A DNA stretch of 55,306 nucleotides from Planctomycetota bacterium (GCA_022703445.1 JAKLDR010000018.1:1-55306); one strand, 5' to 3'. Counted from the first letter of the stretch, positions 1 through 8,060 are shown. Notes: generated by a model not told the origin, from the letters alone. Program-made: numbers and translations.

Positions 1-2
1 TT

Positions 3-512
3 GTGGGCGCCTGCCTGGGCGGAAGCCGGTACCTGCTCGAGGGTAAACCCGTGGAAGGCGACGATGCGTTGGAGGTGGCGTTGGCGCAACTCACCGCTCA
101 GACGGTGGCGGAGCGGAGTGACCGGACAAGCCTTGCGTTGCGGGTCGTGTTGAGCGACAACGCCAACGCAGGCTACCAACCCAGCGAAGAGCAGATTGCG
201 CGGGCCCGGAGGATCATCGCTGCGGGGACGGCTGAGCCGGAGAAGAGGGTGCAGATCAACATAACCGGTTTCTGCGCCGACGGTAATTGCTACCGCCTTG
301 AAGGGCAGTCAGTTGAGGGCGAAGTCGCCCTCAAGGTTGCGCTGGTCAAGGCCCTGGCGGAGCATCGTGTCGGACGAAAGAGGCCGGAGATTTACACCCT
401 GAAGCTGTCCCTCAAGGTCGAGGTTAAGCCTGGCGTTACCGCCACCGAGGAACAGATCTCTCTGGCCCGCGAGACAATTGCGGAGTTCTGCGCGCAGCCG
501 GTGGATCAGTGA
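3..512 (+). CDS. Repeated-module protein, 5'-truncated by the window edge
   Basis: The reading frame is already open at the first bases, so the true start lies upstream. The visible 169 residues hold two copies of one module. Each runs from a Y-x-L-E/D-G-x-x-V-E-G segment (residues ~10-17 and ~97-104), through a helix-like stretch, to a second strand followed by a T/S-E-E-Q-I-x-x-A-R helix (~61-68 and ~149-156). The layout (strand, short loop, V..AL helix, strand, closing helix) resembles the periplasmic domain of ExbD/TolR proteins, but that is my inference. No signal peptide or membrane segment is visible in this part. The stop overlaps the next GTG start by 4 nt, so translation is probably coupled. 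Its function is unknown. Confidence 0.7.
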   Translation: MGACLGGSRYLLEGKPVEGDDALEVALAQLTAQTVAERSDRTSLALRVVLSDNANAGYQPSEEQIARARRIIAAGTAEPEKRVQINITGFCADGNCYRLEGQSVEGEVALKVALVKALAEHRVGRKRPEIYTLKLSLKVEVKPGVTATEEQISLARETIAEFCAQPVDQ

Positions 513-814
513 AGATAGACGCTGACGGATGGCTGTGCGCCGCCCTGGATGGCCGCCATTGTTGGCCCGCCGCAGTTGCGGAGGACTATCTCCTCGACGG
601 CCGGCCGGTCGAGCGCGAGGATGTCCCGAAGGTTACCCTCGGCAAGGCGCTGGCGGACTGGCGTGCTGGTAAAGAGGACTCCGGATGTTACACTCTGCAG
701 GCGGAGCTCTGGGTGGAGGCCAAGATTGGCGTTACCGCCACCGAGGAGCAGATCGCGCTGGCCCGCGAGACCATCAAGGCCGCGGGAGTGAACAAGCCGG
801 AGGCGAAGCCATGA
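509..814 (+). CDS. Single-copy repeated-module protein
   Basis: This 101-residue protein starts at a GTG inside the GTGA overlap with the upstream gene. It is almost entirely one copy of the module found in its neighbours: Y-L-L-D-G-R-P-V-E near residue 27, then a strand, then V-T-A-T-E-E-Q-I-A-L-A-R-E-T-I. The closing motif is nearly identical to the last module of the previous gene, so the two are close paralogues. There is no membrane segment or signal peptide. Because the frame changes by one base exactly at a linker, this could also be the split-off C-terminal module of a longer chain. An ATGA overlap couples it to the next gene. Function unknown. Confidence 0.65.
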   Translation: MKIDADGWLCAALDGRHCWPAAVAEDYLLDGRPVEREDVPKVTLGKALADWRAGKEDSGCYTLQAELWVEAKIGVTATEEQIALARETIKAAGVNKPEAKP

Positions 815-1311
815 CCGAATCTGACAGCAGCGAATCCGGCCCGGGCATGGGTGCAGCCGTCGTGGCGGTCGCGGTCCTGGTCCTGGCGGCCGTCGCGGCG
901 TTCTTCATCTTCCGGACGTCCTCGTCCGAGGTTCCGCCGCCGCCGCACCGGGACGAGGTGAAGGTCGGGACCGACGTCGCCAAGCCGGTGCCGCCCCCGC
1001 CTCCGCCCGTCGTCAAGCCCCAGGTGATGTCCACCCCCGGCAAGGCGGTCGTCGTCAAGCTCACCGCGCTGGGCGACAACGGCACCTGGTTCATGATCGA
1101 CGAGGACATCTGCGAGGGTGACGCGGCCCTGACCGGCATGCTCCAGGACCGCATCGCCCGCGACAAGGCGGCCAGGGGCAGTCCCGCGGACTACAGCTAC
1201 CCGGTGGTCTTCGAGGTTACGGCCGGCACGGGCATCAGCGCCGCCCACGTGGCCGCCGCGCGCAAGGCGGCCGAGGCCGCCGGCGCCAAGGTGGTCGAGA
1301 AGGCCCCGTGA
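811..1311 (+). CDS. Membrane-anchored repeated-module protein (ExbD/TolR-like pattern)
   Basis: The ATG at 811 sits in an ATGA overlap with the previous stop and gives a 166-residue protein. A short hydrophilic N-terminus is followed by one transmembrane helix (~residues 10-32), a proline-rich linker (~38-70), and one module at the C-terminus (~78-166): V-V-V-K-L, an acidic loop, a helix, then F-E-V-T-A-G-T-G-I and a helix ending A-E-A-A-G-A-K-V-V. One N-terminal helix plus a small external domain is the architecture of ExbD/TolR proteins. The conserved ExbD membrane aspartate is not visible, so a proton-driven motor role is unlikely. An in-frame start at 685 exists but lies within the upstream gene. 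Confidence 0.7.
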   Translation: MTESDSSESGPGMGAAVVAVAVLVLAAVAAFFIFRTSSSEVPPPPHRDEVKVGTDVAKPVPPPPPPVVKPQVMSTPGKAVVVKLTALGDNGTWFMIDEDICEGDAALTGMLQDRIARDKAARGSPADYSYPVVFEVTAGTGISAAHVAAARKAAEAAGAKVVEKAP

Positions 1312-1961
1312 ACCCGCCATTTGCCCCGCCGCCCTCCGCGCCTCCGCCGTTGCCGGCGCCGGAGCACCCCGGCCCGCCCGCGGACGGGGCGAGCCCCGGC
1401 CGCAACTGGCTGGTCGGCTGCCTGGTCGCCGCCCTGGCCGTTTCGGTGTTCGTCATCCTGGTCCTGGCGGTGGGCGCCACCGGTTTCATCATGTACTACC
1501 GGGATCGGGCCCAGGAGGCCGATGATTTCGCCTCGGCGCCCATGACTCCGGACCTTTCGGGCCCGGGCACCGCGCCCGCCGGGCCGGTCCCGGCCGAGGA
1601 CGGCGCCGGCCAGGCCGACGCCGGCGGGGCCGAGGAGGGCGAGGAGGAGGAAGACGCCTGCGTGGTCGCGCTGCCGGTGCTGGTCAAGCTCGCCGGCGTG
1701 AACGACAAGGGCGAAGTCCGCTACCTGCTCGACCGCACCGACGAGGTCGCCGGCGAAGCCGCGCTGGGCGCGGCACTCAGGAAACGCCTGGAGGCCGAGA
1801 AGACCGATCCGCAGGAGGACCTGCCGCTGATCGTCGACCTGGACGTGGCCACCGCCGCGGGCATCACCCAGGCGCAGGTCGACGCCGCGGTCAAGGCCTG
1901 CTGGCAGGCCGGGGCTGCGGTCCTGCCGCCGCCGGACCTCTCGAAGGAGGCAAGAAAGTGA
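1308..1961 (+). CDS. Membrane-anchored repeated-module protein with Pro-rich N-terminus
   Basis: A GTG at 1308 overlaps the previous stop by 4 nt and encodes 217 residues. The order is a proline-rich cytoplasmic tail (~1-30), one transmembrane helix (~33-62), an acidic Ala/Gly/Glu-rich linker (~70-120) and a C-terminal module (~122-205) that repeats the pattern seen in the three upstream genes: V-L-V-K-L, Y-L-L-D, a V-A-G-E-A-A-L helix, a strand, and G-I-T-Q-A-Q-V-D-A-A-V before A-G-A-A-V. The gene overlaps purQ by 4 nt, so it is co-transcribed with a purine-biosynthesis gene although no functional link is evident. Function unknown. Confidence 0.7.
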   Translation: MNPPFAPPPSAPPPLPAPEHPGPPADGASPGRNWLVGCLVAALAVSVFVILVLAVGATGFIMYYRDRAQEADDFASAPMTPDLSGPGTAPAGPVPAEDGAGQADAGGAEEGEEEEDACVVALPVLVKLAGVNDKGEVRYLLDRTDEVAGEAALGAALRKRLEAEKTDPQEDLPLIVDLDVATAAGITQAQVDAAVKACWQAGAAVLPPPDLSKEARK

Positions 1962-2740
1962 CCGCCATCAAGTCCCTGGTCCTCAGGACCGCCGGAACCA
2001 ACTGCGACTACGAGACCGCCTACGCGCTGGAAACCGCCGGGGCGGTGGCCGAGCGGGTGCACGTGAACCGCCTGGCCGAGGGCGCGGTCCGGCTCGACGA
2101 CTACCGGATCCTGGCGCTGCCCGGCGGGTTCTCCTACGGCGACGACGTGGCCGCCGGCAAGATCCTGGCGGTCGAGATCATCGCGCGCCTGGGCGAGGCC
2201 GTCCGCAAGTTCGTGGAGCGCGGGGGGCTGGTCATCGGCATCTGCAACGGCTTCCAGGTGCTGGTCAAGACCGGGCTGCTCCCCGGGCCGAGTTACGAGG
2301 CGGGCGCGGCCACGCTCACCGACAACGACTGCCGGCGCTTCTACGACAACTGGGTGTCGCTCCGCCTGCTGCCCTCGAAGAGCCTCTGGACGCTCGGCAC
2401 CGGGCAGGTCATCCGGCTGCCGGTGGCCCACGGCGAGGGCAAGTTCGCGGTCCGCGACAAGGAGACCCTCGACCGGATAACGACCGGCGGGCAGGTGGCG
2501 CTGCAGTACTGCGACGCGGCCGGCGACGCGGCCGAGGCCTTCCCGGCCAACCCCAACGGCGCGGCGCTCTCCATCGCCGGGGTCTGCGACGAGACCGGCC
2601 AGGTGCTGGGCCTGATGCCGCACCCGGAGCGCTTTATCTTCGGCCGGCAATCCCCCGACTGGACCCGCCACGAGGCCGCCCCCGAGTGGGGCGACGGGCT
2701 GAGGCTCTTCAAGAACGCGGTGGCCGCAGCGAAGGGCTGA
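1958..2740 (+). CDS. purQ: Phosphoribosylformylglycinamidine synthase, glutaminase subunit PurQ
   Basis: PurQ hydrolyses glutamine and passes ammonia to PurL for the FGAR-to-FGAM step of purine synthesis in the cytoplasm. The 260-residue protein is a class-I glutamine amidotransferase: L-P-G-G-F-S-Y-G-D-D (~54-63), the nucleophile elbow G-I-C-N-G-F-Q with Cys ~96, and the P-H-P-E-R motif that supplies His and Glu (~222-224). The GTG start is supported by a strong AAGGAGG upstream and the 4-nt overlap with the preceding gene. PurL and PurS are not in the window. The identification is secure; only the association with the module genes is odd. Confidence 0.95.
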   Translation: MTAIKSLVLRTAGTNCDYETAYALETAGAVAERVHVNRLAEGAVRLDDYRILALPGGFSYGDDVAAGKILAVEIIARLGEAVRKFVERGGLVIGICNGFQVLVKTGLLPGPSYEAGAATLTDNDCRRFYDNWVSLRLLPSKSLWTLGTGQVIRLPVAHGEGKFAVRDKETLDRITTGGQVALQYCDAAGDAAEAFPANPNGAALSIAGVCDETGQVLGLMPHPERFIFGRQSPDWTRHEAAPEWGDGLRLFKNAVAAAKG

Positions 2741-2744
2741 CCGC

Positions 2745-2840
2745 CAATGGTGAATGATGAATGGTGAATGCAGAAACCAGGAGAACCGCGGCGCGACTGC
2801 TCCTCCCGTTTCACCATTCATAATTCACCATTCTGCATTC
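2745..2840. repeat. Intergenic hairpin with GGTGAATGATGAAT-type arms
   Basis: The left arm (2745-2772) is a degenerate tandem of GGTGAAT/GATGAAT words. The right arm (2809-2840) carries the complementary ATTCACCATTC words. They can pair over roughly 25 bp around a ~36-nt loop, filling the gap between purQ and rsmI. A single-arm relative lies at 48504-48537. It could act as a terminator or mRNA-stabilising stem, or be a selfish repeat. Confidence 0.75.
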
Positions 2841-2855
2841 AGCAGAGCGTAGAGC

Positions 2856-3587
2856 ATGCCGGAGCACGAAAGCGCCAGCAAGCCCGCCGCCGCAGAGTCG
2901 GGAGTGCTCTACCTCGTGCCCACGCCGCTCGGCAACCTGCGCGACATCACGCTGCGGGCACTGGACATCCTCGGCTCGGCTGACATCCTGGCCTGCGAGG
3001 ACACCCGGCGCACGGGCAATCTGCTGGCCTGCCACGGTGTCTCGCGCGCCGGGCGAATGGCCAGCTTCCACGAGCACAACGAGCGCGAGCGCGCCGCGGA
3101 GCTCGCCGCCGAACTGGTCGCCGGCCGCTCGGTGGCGCTGGCCACCAACGCCGGGATGCCCTCGATCTCCGACCCCGGCTACCGCCTGGTGGCCGCGGCG
3201 CTGGAGGCCGGCGCGAAGGTGGTGGCCCTGCCCGGGCCCTCGGCGGTGCCGACGGCGCTGGCCGCCTCGGGGCTGGCCGTGGACCGCTTCGCCTTCCTGG
3301 GCTTCGTGCCCAAGAAGCCCGGCGCCCGGGGGAAGTTCCTGGCCGACGCGGCGGCGCGGAGCGAGACCTGCATCCTATTCGAAAGCCCCGAGCGCCTGGC
3401 CGGCACCCTGGCCGAGGCCGGCGTGGCCTTCGGGCCGGAGCGCCGCGCGGTCGTGGCCCGCGAGCTCTCCAAGCTCCACGAGGAGTACGCCCGCGGGACG
3501 CTCGCGGAGCTCGCCGCGCGCTTCGAGGCCCACCCGCCGAAGGGCGAGATCACCGTCCTGGTCGCCGGCCGGGTCTGGACAGAGTAG
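2856..3587 (+). CDS. rsmI: 16S rRNA (cytidine-1402-2'-O)-methyltransferase RsmI
   Basis: RsmI uses S-adenosylmethionine to 2'-O-methylate C1402 in the decoding centre of 16S rRNA. The 243-residue product has the tetrapyrrole-methylase fold signature: [13 protein letters not shown] near residue 21, C-E-D-T-R-R-T near 47, S-F-H-E-H-N near 69, and [14 protein letters not shown] near 95, followed by A-L-P-G-P-S-A. Family members usually have S-D-A-G-x-P at the last site; here Asp is replaced by Asn (T-N-A-G-M-P). It is a little shorter than E. coli RsmI. It is separated from purQ by a hairpin repeat and ends at a probable bidirectional terminator. Confidence 0.93.
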   Translation: MPEHESASKPAAAESGVLYLVPTPLGNLRDITLRALDILGSADILACEDTRRTGNLLACHGVSRAGRMASFHEHNERERAAELAAELVAGRSVALATNAGMPSISDPGYRLVAAALEAGAKVVALPGPSAVPTALAASGLAVDRFAFLGFVPKKPGARGKFLADAAARSETCILFESPERLAGTLAEAGVAFGPERRAVVARELSKLHEEYARGTLAELAARFEAHPPKGEITVLVAGRVWTE

Positions 3588-3603
3588 CGGATGGCCATGA
3601 CAG

Positions 3604-3673
3604 AAGAGGCCACCGCGCAGGCGCGGTGACCTCTTCGAACCGTCTCTGTCCCCTCTCCCCCGAGGGGAGAGGG
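3604..3673. terminator. Two strong stem-loops between convergent genes
   Basis: The first stem (3604-3635) pairs AAGAGG-x-CACCGCGC with GCGCGGTG-x-CCTCTT. The second (3651-3673) is CCCTCTCCCC, CGA, GGGGAGAGGG, a perfect 10-bp stem. They lie between rsmI (+) and the isomerase gene (-), where a bidirectional terminator would be expected. No T-tract follows. Confidence 0.6.
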
Positions 3674-3685
3674 CAACCATGAGGC

Positions 3686-4462
3686 TTACTTGAGTCCCCA
3701 GGCCGTCAGGTTCTTGTAGCTGATCGCCAGGCTCTCGAACGGGTCGCGCTGGCACTTGTCCTGCTCGACGATGTACCAGCGGACCTTGGCCTTCTTGGCG
3801 GCCTTGAGGATCACCGGCCAGTTGAGGTTGCCCTCGCCGATCTCGGCGAAGATGGGGCTCTTGTCGGCCGGGTTGATGGTCATGTCCTTGAGGTGCAGCG
3901 CCGGGATCGGTCCGCGCGCGGCGCACTTGGCGATCCAGGCCGCCGGGTCGCCGCCGCCGCGGGCGATCCAGTGGGTGTCGAGCTCCATGGAGAAGTTCTG
4001 TCCGGAGGCGTTCTCCATGAGGTGGTCCATGGCCAGCTTGCCGTCGTGCTTGGCGAACTCGTGCTGGTGGTTGTGGTACACGAAGGTGATGCCCTGCTCG
4101 CGGAGCTTCGCGCCGATGCCGTCGAACTTCTTCGCGAAGTCGATGAAGGTCTGGGCGTTGAGGCTGTCGCCGAACAGCCCGCCGACGCCGGTGATCTTGC
4201 AGCGCCAGAGGTGGTGGTCGGCGATCAGCTGCTCGAGCCCCTCGTTGAAGCGCTGGTGGCTCTCGTGGGTGGCGCAGCAGACCAGGCCGGCGTCCTTGAG
4301 GATCTTGCGGAGCTCCTTGGCCTCGATCGGCCCGTGGCCGGAGCACTGCACGGCCTGGTAGCCGATGGCCCGGACCTTCTTGAGGGTCTCGGCGAACTCC
4401 GGGGGCGTCTTGCAGAAGTCGCGGACGGTGTAGAGCTGTGCGGCGAGAACGGTCTTGGCCAC
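3686..4462 (-). CDS. Sugar phosphate isomerase/epimerase (TIM barrel)
   Basis: The protein belongs to the xylose-isomerase-like TIM-barrel family (IolE-type isomerases/epimerases). Visible family features are A-A-Q-L-Y-T-V-R-D near the N-terminus, an H-N-H-Q-H-E-F segment, M-E-L-D-T-H-W, and L-H-L-K-D, which supply the metal-binding and substrate-binding His/Glu/Asp residues. I chose the GTG at 4462 because an AAGGAG lies 9 nt upstream; the ATG at 4471 would have no spacing at all. That gives about 258 residues, normal for the family. The substrate cannot be deduced. It is divergent from the gene at 4577 and convergent with rsmI. Confidence 0.85.
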   Translation of the reverse strand: MAKTVLAAQLYTVRDFCKTPPEFAETLKKVRAIGYQAVQCSGHGPIEAKELRKILKDAGLVCCATHESHQRFNEGLEQLIADHHLWRCKITGVGGLFGDSLNAQTFIDFAKKFDGIGAKLREQGITFVYHNHQHEFAKHDGKLAMDHLMENASGQNFSMELDTHWIARGGGDPAAWIAKCAARGPIPALHLKDMTINPADKSPIFAEIGEGNLNWPVILKAAKKAKVRWYIVEQDKCQRDPFESLAISYKNLTAWGLK

Positions 4463-4490
4463 TGCGGTCATCTCCTTAAAAGGGGTACGA

Positions 4491-4511
4491 CCCGGAGTAT
4501 AGCACTCCGGG
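4491..4511. promoter_or_regulatory. Perfect 8-bp stem-loop in a divergent intergenic region
   Basis: CCCGGAGT, ATAGC, ACTCCGGG forms a perfect palindrome 29 bp upstream of the minus-strand isomerase start. It could be an operator or a 5' leader stem of that gene. Only the symmetry supports this. Confidence 0.35.
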
Positions 4512-4539
4512 CGTCGGGGGCAAGGGAAGCGGCGCCGCA

Positions 4540-4568
4540 CTGGACCACGGTCCGCCGCGCGCTATCAT
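4540..4568 (+). promoter_or_regulatory. Candidate promoter giving a near-leaderless mRNA
   Basis: CTGGAC (4540-4545) and TATCAT (4563-4568) are 17 bp apart. The -10-like element ends 8 nt before the ATG at 4577, so transcription would start at or next to the initiation codon. No Shine-Dalgarno sequence is present. The same arrangement recurs at 14948-14985, 42506-42541 and 53564-53599. Confidence 0.45.
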
Positions 4569-4576
4569 CTGCGGCG

Positions 4577-6325
4577 ATGAGCGCCAAGCGCACCCTGTCG
4601 ATCCTGGCGGCCGTCGCCGTGCTGGCCGCCGCCGCAACCGCCGCGGCCGGGTGGCTGCTGCTCCGGAAGCGTCCGGACGGAGAGGTCGCGGCGCCGGTCC
4701 CCGGACCGCCGGCCGCGGCGCAGCCCACCGCTGTCCAGCCCGCGCCGTTCGATCCCGCACCGGCAGCTCCCGAGTGGGCGGCGCTGGCGCCGGAGGGCAC
4801 CTTCCTGCTGCTGGGCACGTCCGACCTCCCCGCCCTGGCGGCCGACCTGCGCTCCGGCCCGGCGGGCAAGACGGCGGCCGCCCCGGGAGTCAGGGCCTTC
4901 CTGGACGCCCTGGCCGCCGAGCCGGCCGGCGAGCTCGGGGCGGCGCACGGCGCCGCCCGCCTGGCCCTGGACCTGGCCGAGCTCTCCGACGGCCCGGCCT
5001 TCCTGGCCGCCTGGAATTCCCCGGGGGGCGGCGCGCGCGGGGCCGTCGCCGCGTTCCGGGTCAGGCCGGCCGACTCCGGCCGGGCGCTGCACCTGGTCGA
5101 GGACGCGCTCAAGTCGCCGGTGGCCGCGGTCCGGCAGGAGCCGCTGGGCATCGGGACGCATCTCCGGACGGCGGCCGCCGCCGGCAGCGAGGGCCGGGCC
5201 TGGGGCGGCACCGGGCGCTGGGTGGTGGCCTCGGCGAGCGTCGCGGGCTGCCGGCTGATGCTCAACCGTCTCGCGGGAGCGCCCCCCGCCGCGCGGGAGG
5301 ATCTCGGTTCGGCCATGGCCGCGGCCGGAGCCGGGCGCCTCGCCGGGTGCCTGAACCTCCGCCGGCCGGGAGGAGCCCTGCCGCCCGCGCTTGGCTGGGA
5401 GGCGTCCGGGTGGCTGGGGTACTCGGCGGTTCCCGGAGCGGACGGACGCTGGACGGAGCGGTTCTTCCTGGCCGGCCGGCCCGCGGCGGACGGCGGCCTG
5501 ATCGGATCCCTGGCGGGCGGCGGCGACCGGCCGGTGCTGGCCTCCCTGCCGGAGTCCACCCTGGGCTGCTTCTCGGCCGGCGTGGCCGACGGCGGGCGCT
5601 TCTGGGCCGCGCTCCGGAGGCTGGTCGGCCCAGCCGACCCCGACGGGATGCTCGGGGCCGTGGCCGGCGCGCTGGCCGGCGCCGCCGGCCTGGAGTTCGA
5701 GCGGGACGTCGCCCCGGCCGTCCGCGGGGAGTTCACCGTGGCCTGCACGCGGCAGCGCCAGGCGCTCTACCCGCAGACCCTGGTGGGCGTGGGGCTCGCC
5801 CCCGGGACGGCGACCAGGCTCTCCGCCGGGAGCGACGCGGCCCTGGCGCTCTTCGGCAACGGCGGGCGGGTGACGGGCGCCGACTGCGCCGGGACGCGCC
5901 TGGCCTGGCTGGAGGGCCATTCGCCGGTCGACCCGTACTGTCCGGCCCCCTGCTGCGCCTTCCGCGGCGACCGGCTGCTGGCGGCCAGCTCCACGGTGCC
6001 GCTCAAGGAGCTCCTGTCCGGCCGGGGCGGGCGCTGGCTGGAGGCGGCCGACGCCCGCCGCCTGGGTTACGGCCTGCTCGGCATCCGGTGCGACTTGGCC
6101 GCGCTCATGCCCTTCGCCGGCGCCGCGGCCGCCGACGCCGGGCTGGCCGGCGCCCTGCCGGTCAGCGCCGCCCGGAAGCTGCCCGCCTCAGAGGAGCTCG
6201 CCGAACACCTCGGCGCCCTGGAGCTGGTCGTCGGACGGGCCGAGCGCGGGCTGTGGGCCGAGCTGCGCGCCCCCCTGCCCCTGGGCGCCGCCGCCGCGGC
6301 CCGCGGGGCGCTGGCGGACTTCTGA
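4577..6325 (+). CDS. Membrane-anchored or exported protein of unknown function
   Basis: The 582-residue product begins with a basic start and a hydrophobic helix (~7-30), then a Pro/Ala-rich linker, so the bulk lies outside the cytoplasmic membrane. The body starts with A-P-E-G-T-F-L-L-L-G-T-S-D-L-P-A-L-A, a pattern also seen in planctomycete proteins of the DUF3352 type, where a protein measures or presents a scalar per-object value; the relationship is only suggestive. The ATG at 4577 is preferred over upstream in-frame starts because those would run through the divergent gene. It has no recognisable enzymatic motif and sits alone as a transcription unit with its own candidate promoter. Confidence 0.75.
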   Translation: MSAKRTLSILAAVAVLAAAATAAAGWLLLRKRPDGEVAAPVPGPPAAAQPTAVQPAPFDPAPAAPEWAALAPEGTFLLLGTSDLPALAADLRSGPAGKTAAAPGVRAFLDALAAEPAGELGAAHGAARLALDLAELSDGPAFLAAWNSPGGGARGAVAAFRVRPADSGRALHLVEDALKSPVAAVRQEPLGIGTHLRTAAAAGSEGRAWGGTGRWVVASASVAGCRLMLNRLAGAPPAAREDLGSAMAAAGAGRLAGCLNLRRPGGALPPALGWEASGWLGYSAVPGADGRWTERFFLAGRPAADGGLIGSLAGGGDRPVLASLPESTLGCFSAGVADGGRFWAALRRLVGPADPDGMLGAVAGALAGAAGLEFERDVAPAVRGEFTVACTRQRQALYPQTLVGVGLAPGTATRLSAGSDAALALFGNGGRVTGADCAGTRLAWLEGHSPVDPYCPAPCCAFRGDRLLAASSTVPLKELLSGRGGRWLEAADARRLGYGLLGIRCDLAALMPFAGAAAADAGLAGALPVSAARKLPASEELAEHLGALELVVGRAERGLWAELRAPLPLGAAAAARGALADF

Positions 6326-6413
6326 CCGCGGCGAAGGTGGTTGAATATTCCGCTGCCGGGGCGAGAATCCCGCCCGGAGCCGCCTCCGCCGGCGGCGGCA
6401 GAAAGGCAGCCAC

Positions 6414-6797
6414 ATGGCAGTGAACCTCCCCGATCCGCTCAGGCGCCGCGAGATACTCTACGGCGTGGACACGCCGGCCGCGACCCTCTCCGAATACGGC
6501 CAGGCCTACGAGGAGGAAGGCCGGTTCGACGACGCCCTGCAGTTCTTCGAGCAGGCCCGGGACGCCAAGGGGCTCGGGCGCATCAAGGAACAGGCCTTCA
6601 AGCTCGGCGACGCCTTCATGCTCAAGCGCATCGCCAAGGCCATGCCCGAGATGGCCACCCCGGCCGACTGGGAGCGCATGGCCAAGCGGGCCGAGGAGCT
6701 CGGCAAGAACCTGTTCGCCGAGCAGGCCCGGCAGGCCCTGGCCGGGCACCTGGAGGCCGTCGAGCCCGAGGAGAAACAGGGTCTGGGCAAGGCCTGA
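6414..6797 (+). CDS. Small helical (TPR-like) protein
   Basis: This 127-residue soluble protein is predicted to be almost entirely helical. Residues ~20-45 (Y-G-Q-A-Y-E-E-E-G-R-F-D-D-A-L-Q-F-F) match one tetratricopeptide-type helix pair, with conserved small and aromatic positions. The remainder is charged and helical, ending in an acidic tail. There is no signal peptide, so it is cytoplasmic. An AAAGG lies about 8 nt before the ATG. I do not recognise an orthologue; a protein-protein interaction role is the only reasonable inference. Confidence 0.75.
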   Translation: MAVNLPDPLRRREILYGVDTPAATLSEYGQAYEEEGRFDDALQFFEQARDAKGLGRIKEQAFKLGDAFMLKRIAKAMPEMATPADWERMAKRAEELGKNLFAEQARQALAGHLEAVEPEEKQGLGKA

Positions 6798-6885
6798 CCC
6801 GGACTGGACGGAGGCGTCCGGCGGTTCCCGGGCTTTTCCCTTGCAGCCCGCCGCCCCGGGAGGAAAATGCCTGCGGGCTGAATAG

Positions 6886-6935
6886 GGCCTCGTCCGAGGC
6901 CGTCAAGGAGCACGTCGCGGCCCCAGACCGGGGCC
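6886..6935 (+). promoter_or_regulatory. Two stem-loops in the leader of the lipoprotein operon
   Basis: GGCCTCG-TC-CGAGGCC (6886-6901) and GGCCCC-AGACC-GGGGCC (6919-6935) lie just upstream of the GGAGG before the ATG at 6955. They could terminate the upstream gene or structure the leader. There is no T-tract after either. Confidence 0.35.
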
Positions 6936-6954
6936 CGTAGGAGGCTTGGCAGAC

Positions 6955-7368
6955 ATGACATACCTGAGACTCACCACGCTTCTGGCCCTCTTGGCCTTCG
7001 CGGCCGCCGCCGGCTGCAGCCAGACCAAGACGGTCATCGCCCAGGGCCCCATGACCCAGAGCGTCCAGTTCATCGGCGTGCCCTCCAGCCTGACCGTCGT
7101 CCAACAGAACGGCGAGAAGGACGAGGCCGGCGATCTCAAGCGCATCCAGGCCCAGATCCGCAACGAGTCCAACCGCAGCAAGGCCTGGCAGCTGGAGTAC
7201 AAGGTCCAGTTCTTCAACGCCGACGGCCGCGAGGTCACCTCCACCGCCAAGGGTTGGGTGATGCTGACCATCGGCCGCGGCGAACTGGCCACCCTGAACG
7301 GCTCCACCACCCAGCCCGGCGCGGTCCGGGCGACCGTCACCGTCCGGGAGTTCGACCCCAAGCAGTAG
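6955..7368 (+). CDS. YcfL-like (DUF1425) lipoprotein
   Basis: The 137-residue protein has a lipoprotein signal ending A-A-A-G-C, with Cys 21 the lipidation site, so it is anchored in the cell envelope. The remaining domain contains R-I-Q-A-Q-I-R-N-E-S, L-E-Y-K-V-Q-F-F-N-A-D-G and a short terminal strand region, matching the YcfL/DUF1425 immunoglobulin-like pattern. The ATG at 6955 follows GGAGG with about 10 nt spacing; an in-frame TTG at 6946 is too close to it. In E. coli ycfL is next to lpoB, and the same order occurs here, which supports the assignment. The exact role of YcfL proteins is not established. Confidence 0.8.
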   Translation: MTYLRLTTLLALLAFAAAAGCSQTKTVIAQGPMTQSVQFIGVPSSLTVVQQNGEKDEAGDLKRIQAQIRNESNRSKAWQLEYKVQFFNADGREVTSTAKGWVMLTIGRGELATLNGSTTQPGAVRATVTVREFDPKQ

Positions 7369-7433
7369 CCGGCGCGGCGCGCGGCGCCAGGCGCCCGGCT
7401 GACTGCGGGAACAGGCAAGGGAGGTCTTCGGAG

Positions 7434-8024
7434 ATGAAAAAGCTGCTTTCCATCGGCGCGGTTCTTTCCCTGGCTCTGGCCGGGCTGCTCGTGGCCGGCT
7501 GCGAGCCGGAGGTCAAGTACGACGACCCCGGCAGCCTGACGGTCAGCAAGGACTTCTCGGACACCGACATCCGCGCCACCGCCGACGAGCTGGGCGCCAG
7601 CCTGGGCGAGTTCCTGGACAAGAGCCCGCTGATCGCCAAGGCCGCCAAGACCCCGGTCTTCCTGCCCCTGGAGATCAAGAACCGCACCGACCGCCGGCTC
7701 AACACCCGGATCATCATGGACCGGATCGAGACCGCCATCCTCAAGAGCGGCAAGGTCGAGCTGGTCGCCGGCGAGGCCCGCGAGGCCCTGGCCAAGGAGT
7801 ACGACTACATGGCCTCGGGCATGGTCGACCCGGCCACCCAGAAGGGCCCCGGCAAGCAGACCGGCTGCGATTACGTGCTGATCGGCTCGATCGAGAACGT
7901 GCCCGCCAAGCAGGGCAGCGTCAAGGTCGACTACTACTACATCAAGCTCAGCCTGGTCAACGTCTCCAAGAACACCAAGGCCTGGCAGGAAGAGAAGGAA
8001 ATCAAGAAGCGCATCCAGAAGTAG
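7434..8024 (+). CDS. lpoB: Penicillin-binding protein activator LpoB
   Basis: LpoB is an outer-membrane lipoprotein that activates the peptidoglycan synthase PBP1b in Gram-negative bacteria. The 196-residue product has a lipobox ending V-A-G-C (Cys 23) and the family pattern: a D-x-D-I-x-x-T-A-x-x-L segment (~40-50), P-V-F-L-P-L-E-I-K-N-R-T (~75), the helix with N-T-R-I-I-M-D-R-I-E, and a C-terminal A-D/C-D-Y-V-L-I-G-S-I strand with a Y-Y-Y-I-K-L-S-L-V-N stretch. It sits between a YcfL-like and a COG3014-like gene, a recurrent neighbourhood. Whether a PBP1b partner exists here cannot be seen from this window. Confidence 0.85.
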   Translation: MKKLLSIGAVLSLALAGLLVAGCEPEVKYDDPGSLTVSKDFSDTDIRATADELGASLGEFLDKSPLIAKAAKTPVFLPLEIKNRTDRRLNTRIIMDRIETAILKSGKVELVAGEAREALAKEYDYMASGMVDPATQKGPGKQTGCDYVLIGSIENVPAKQGSVKVDYYYIKLSLVNVSKNTKAWQEEKEIKKRIQK

Positions 8025-8060
8025 CCGCGCTTCGGGCCGCAGGCCGCAGAGGGGGTTCCC

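Noticed and set aside
3893..4576. An upstream in-frame extension of the gene at 4577
   Set aside because: It runs across the divergent isomerase gene and its promoter region, and the protein from 4577 starts with a good membrane segment.
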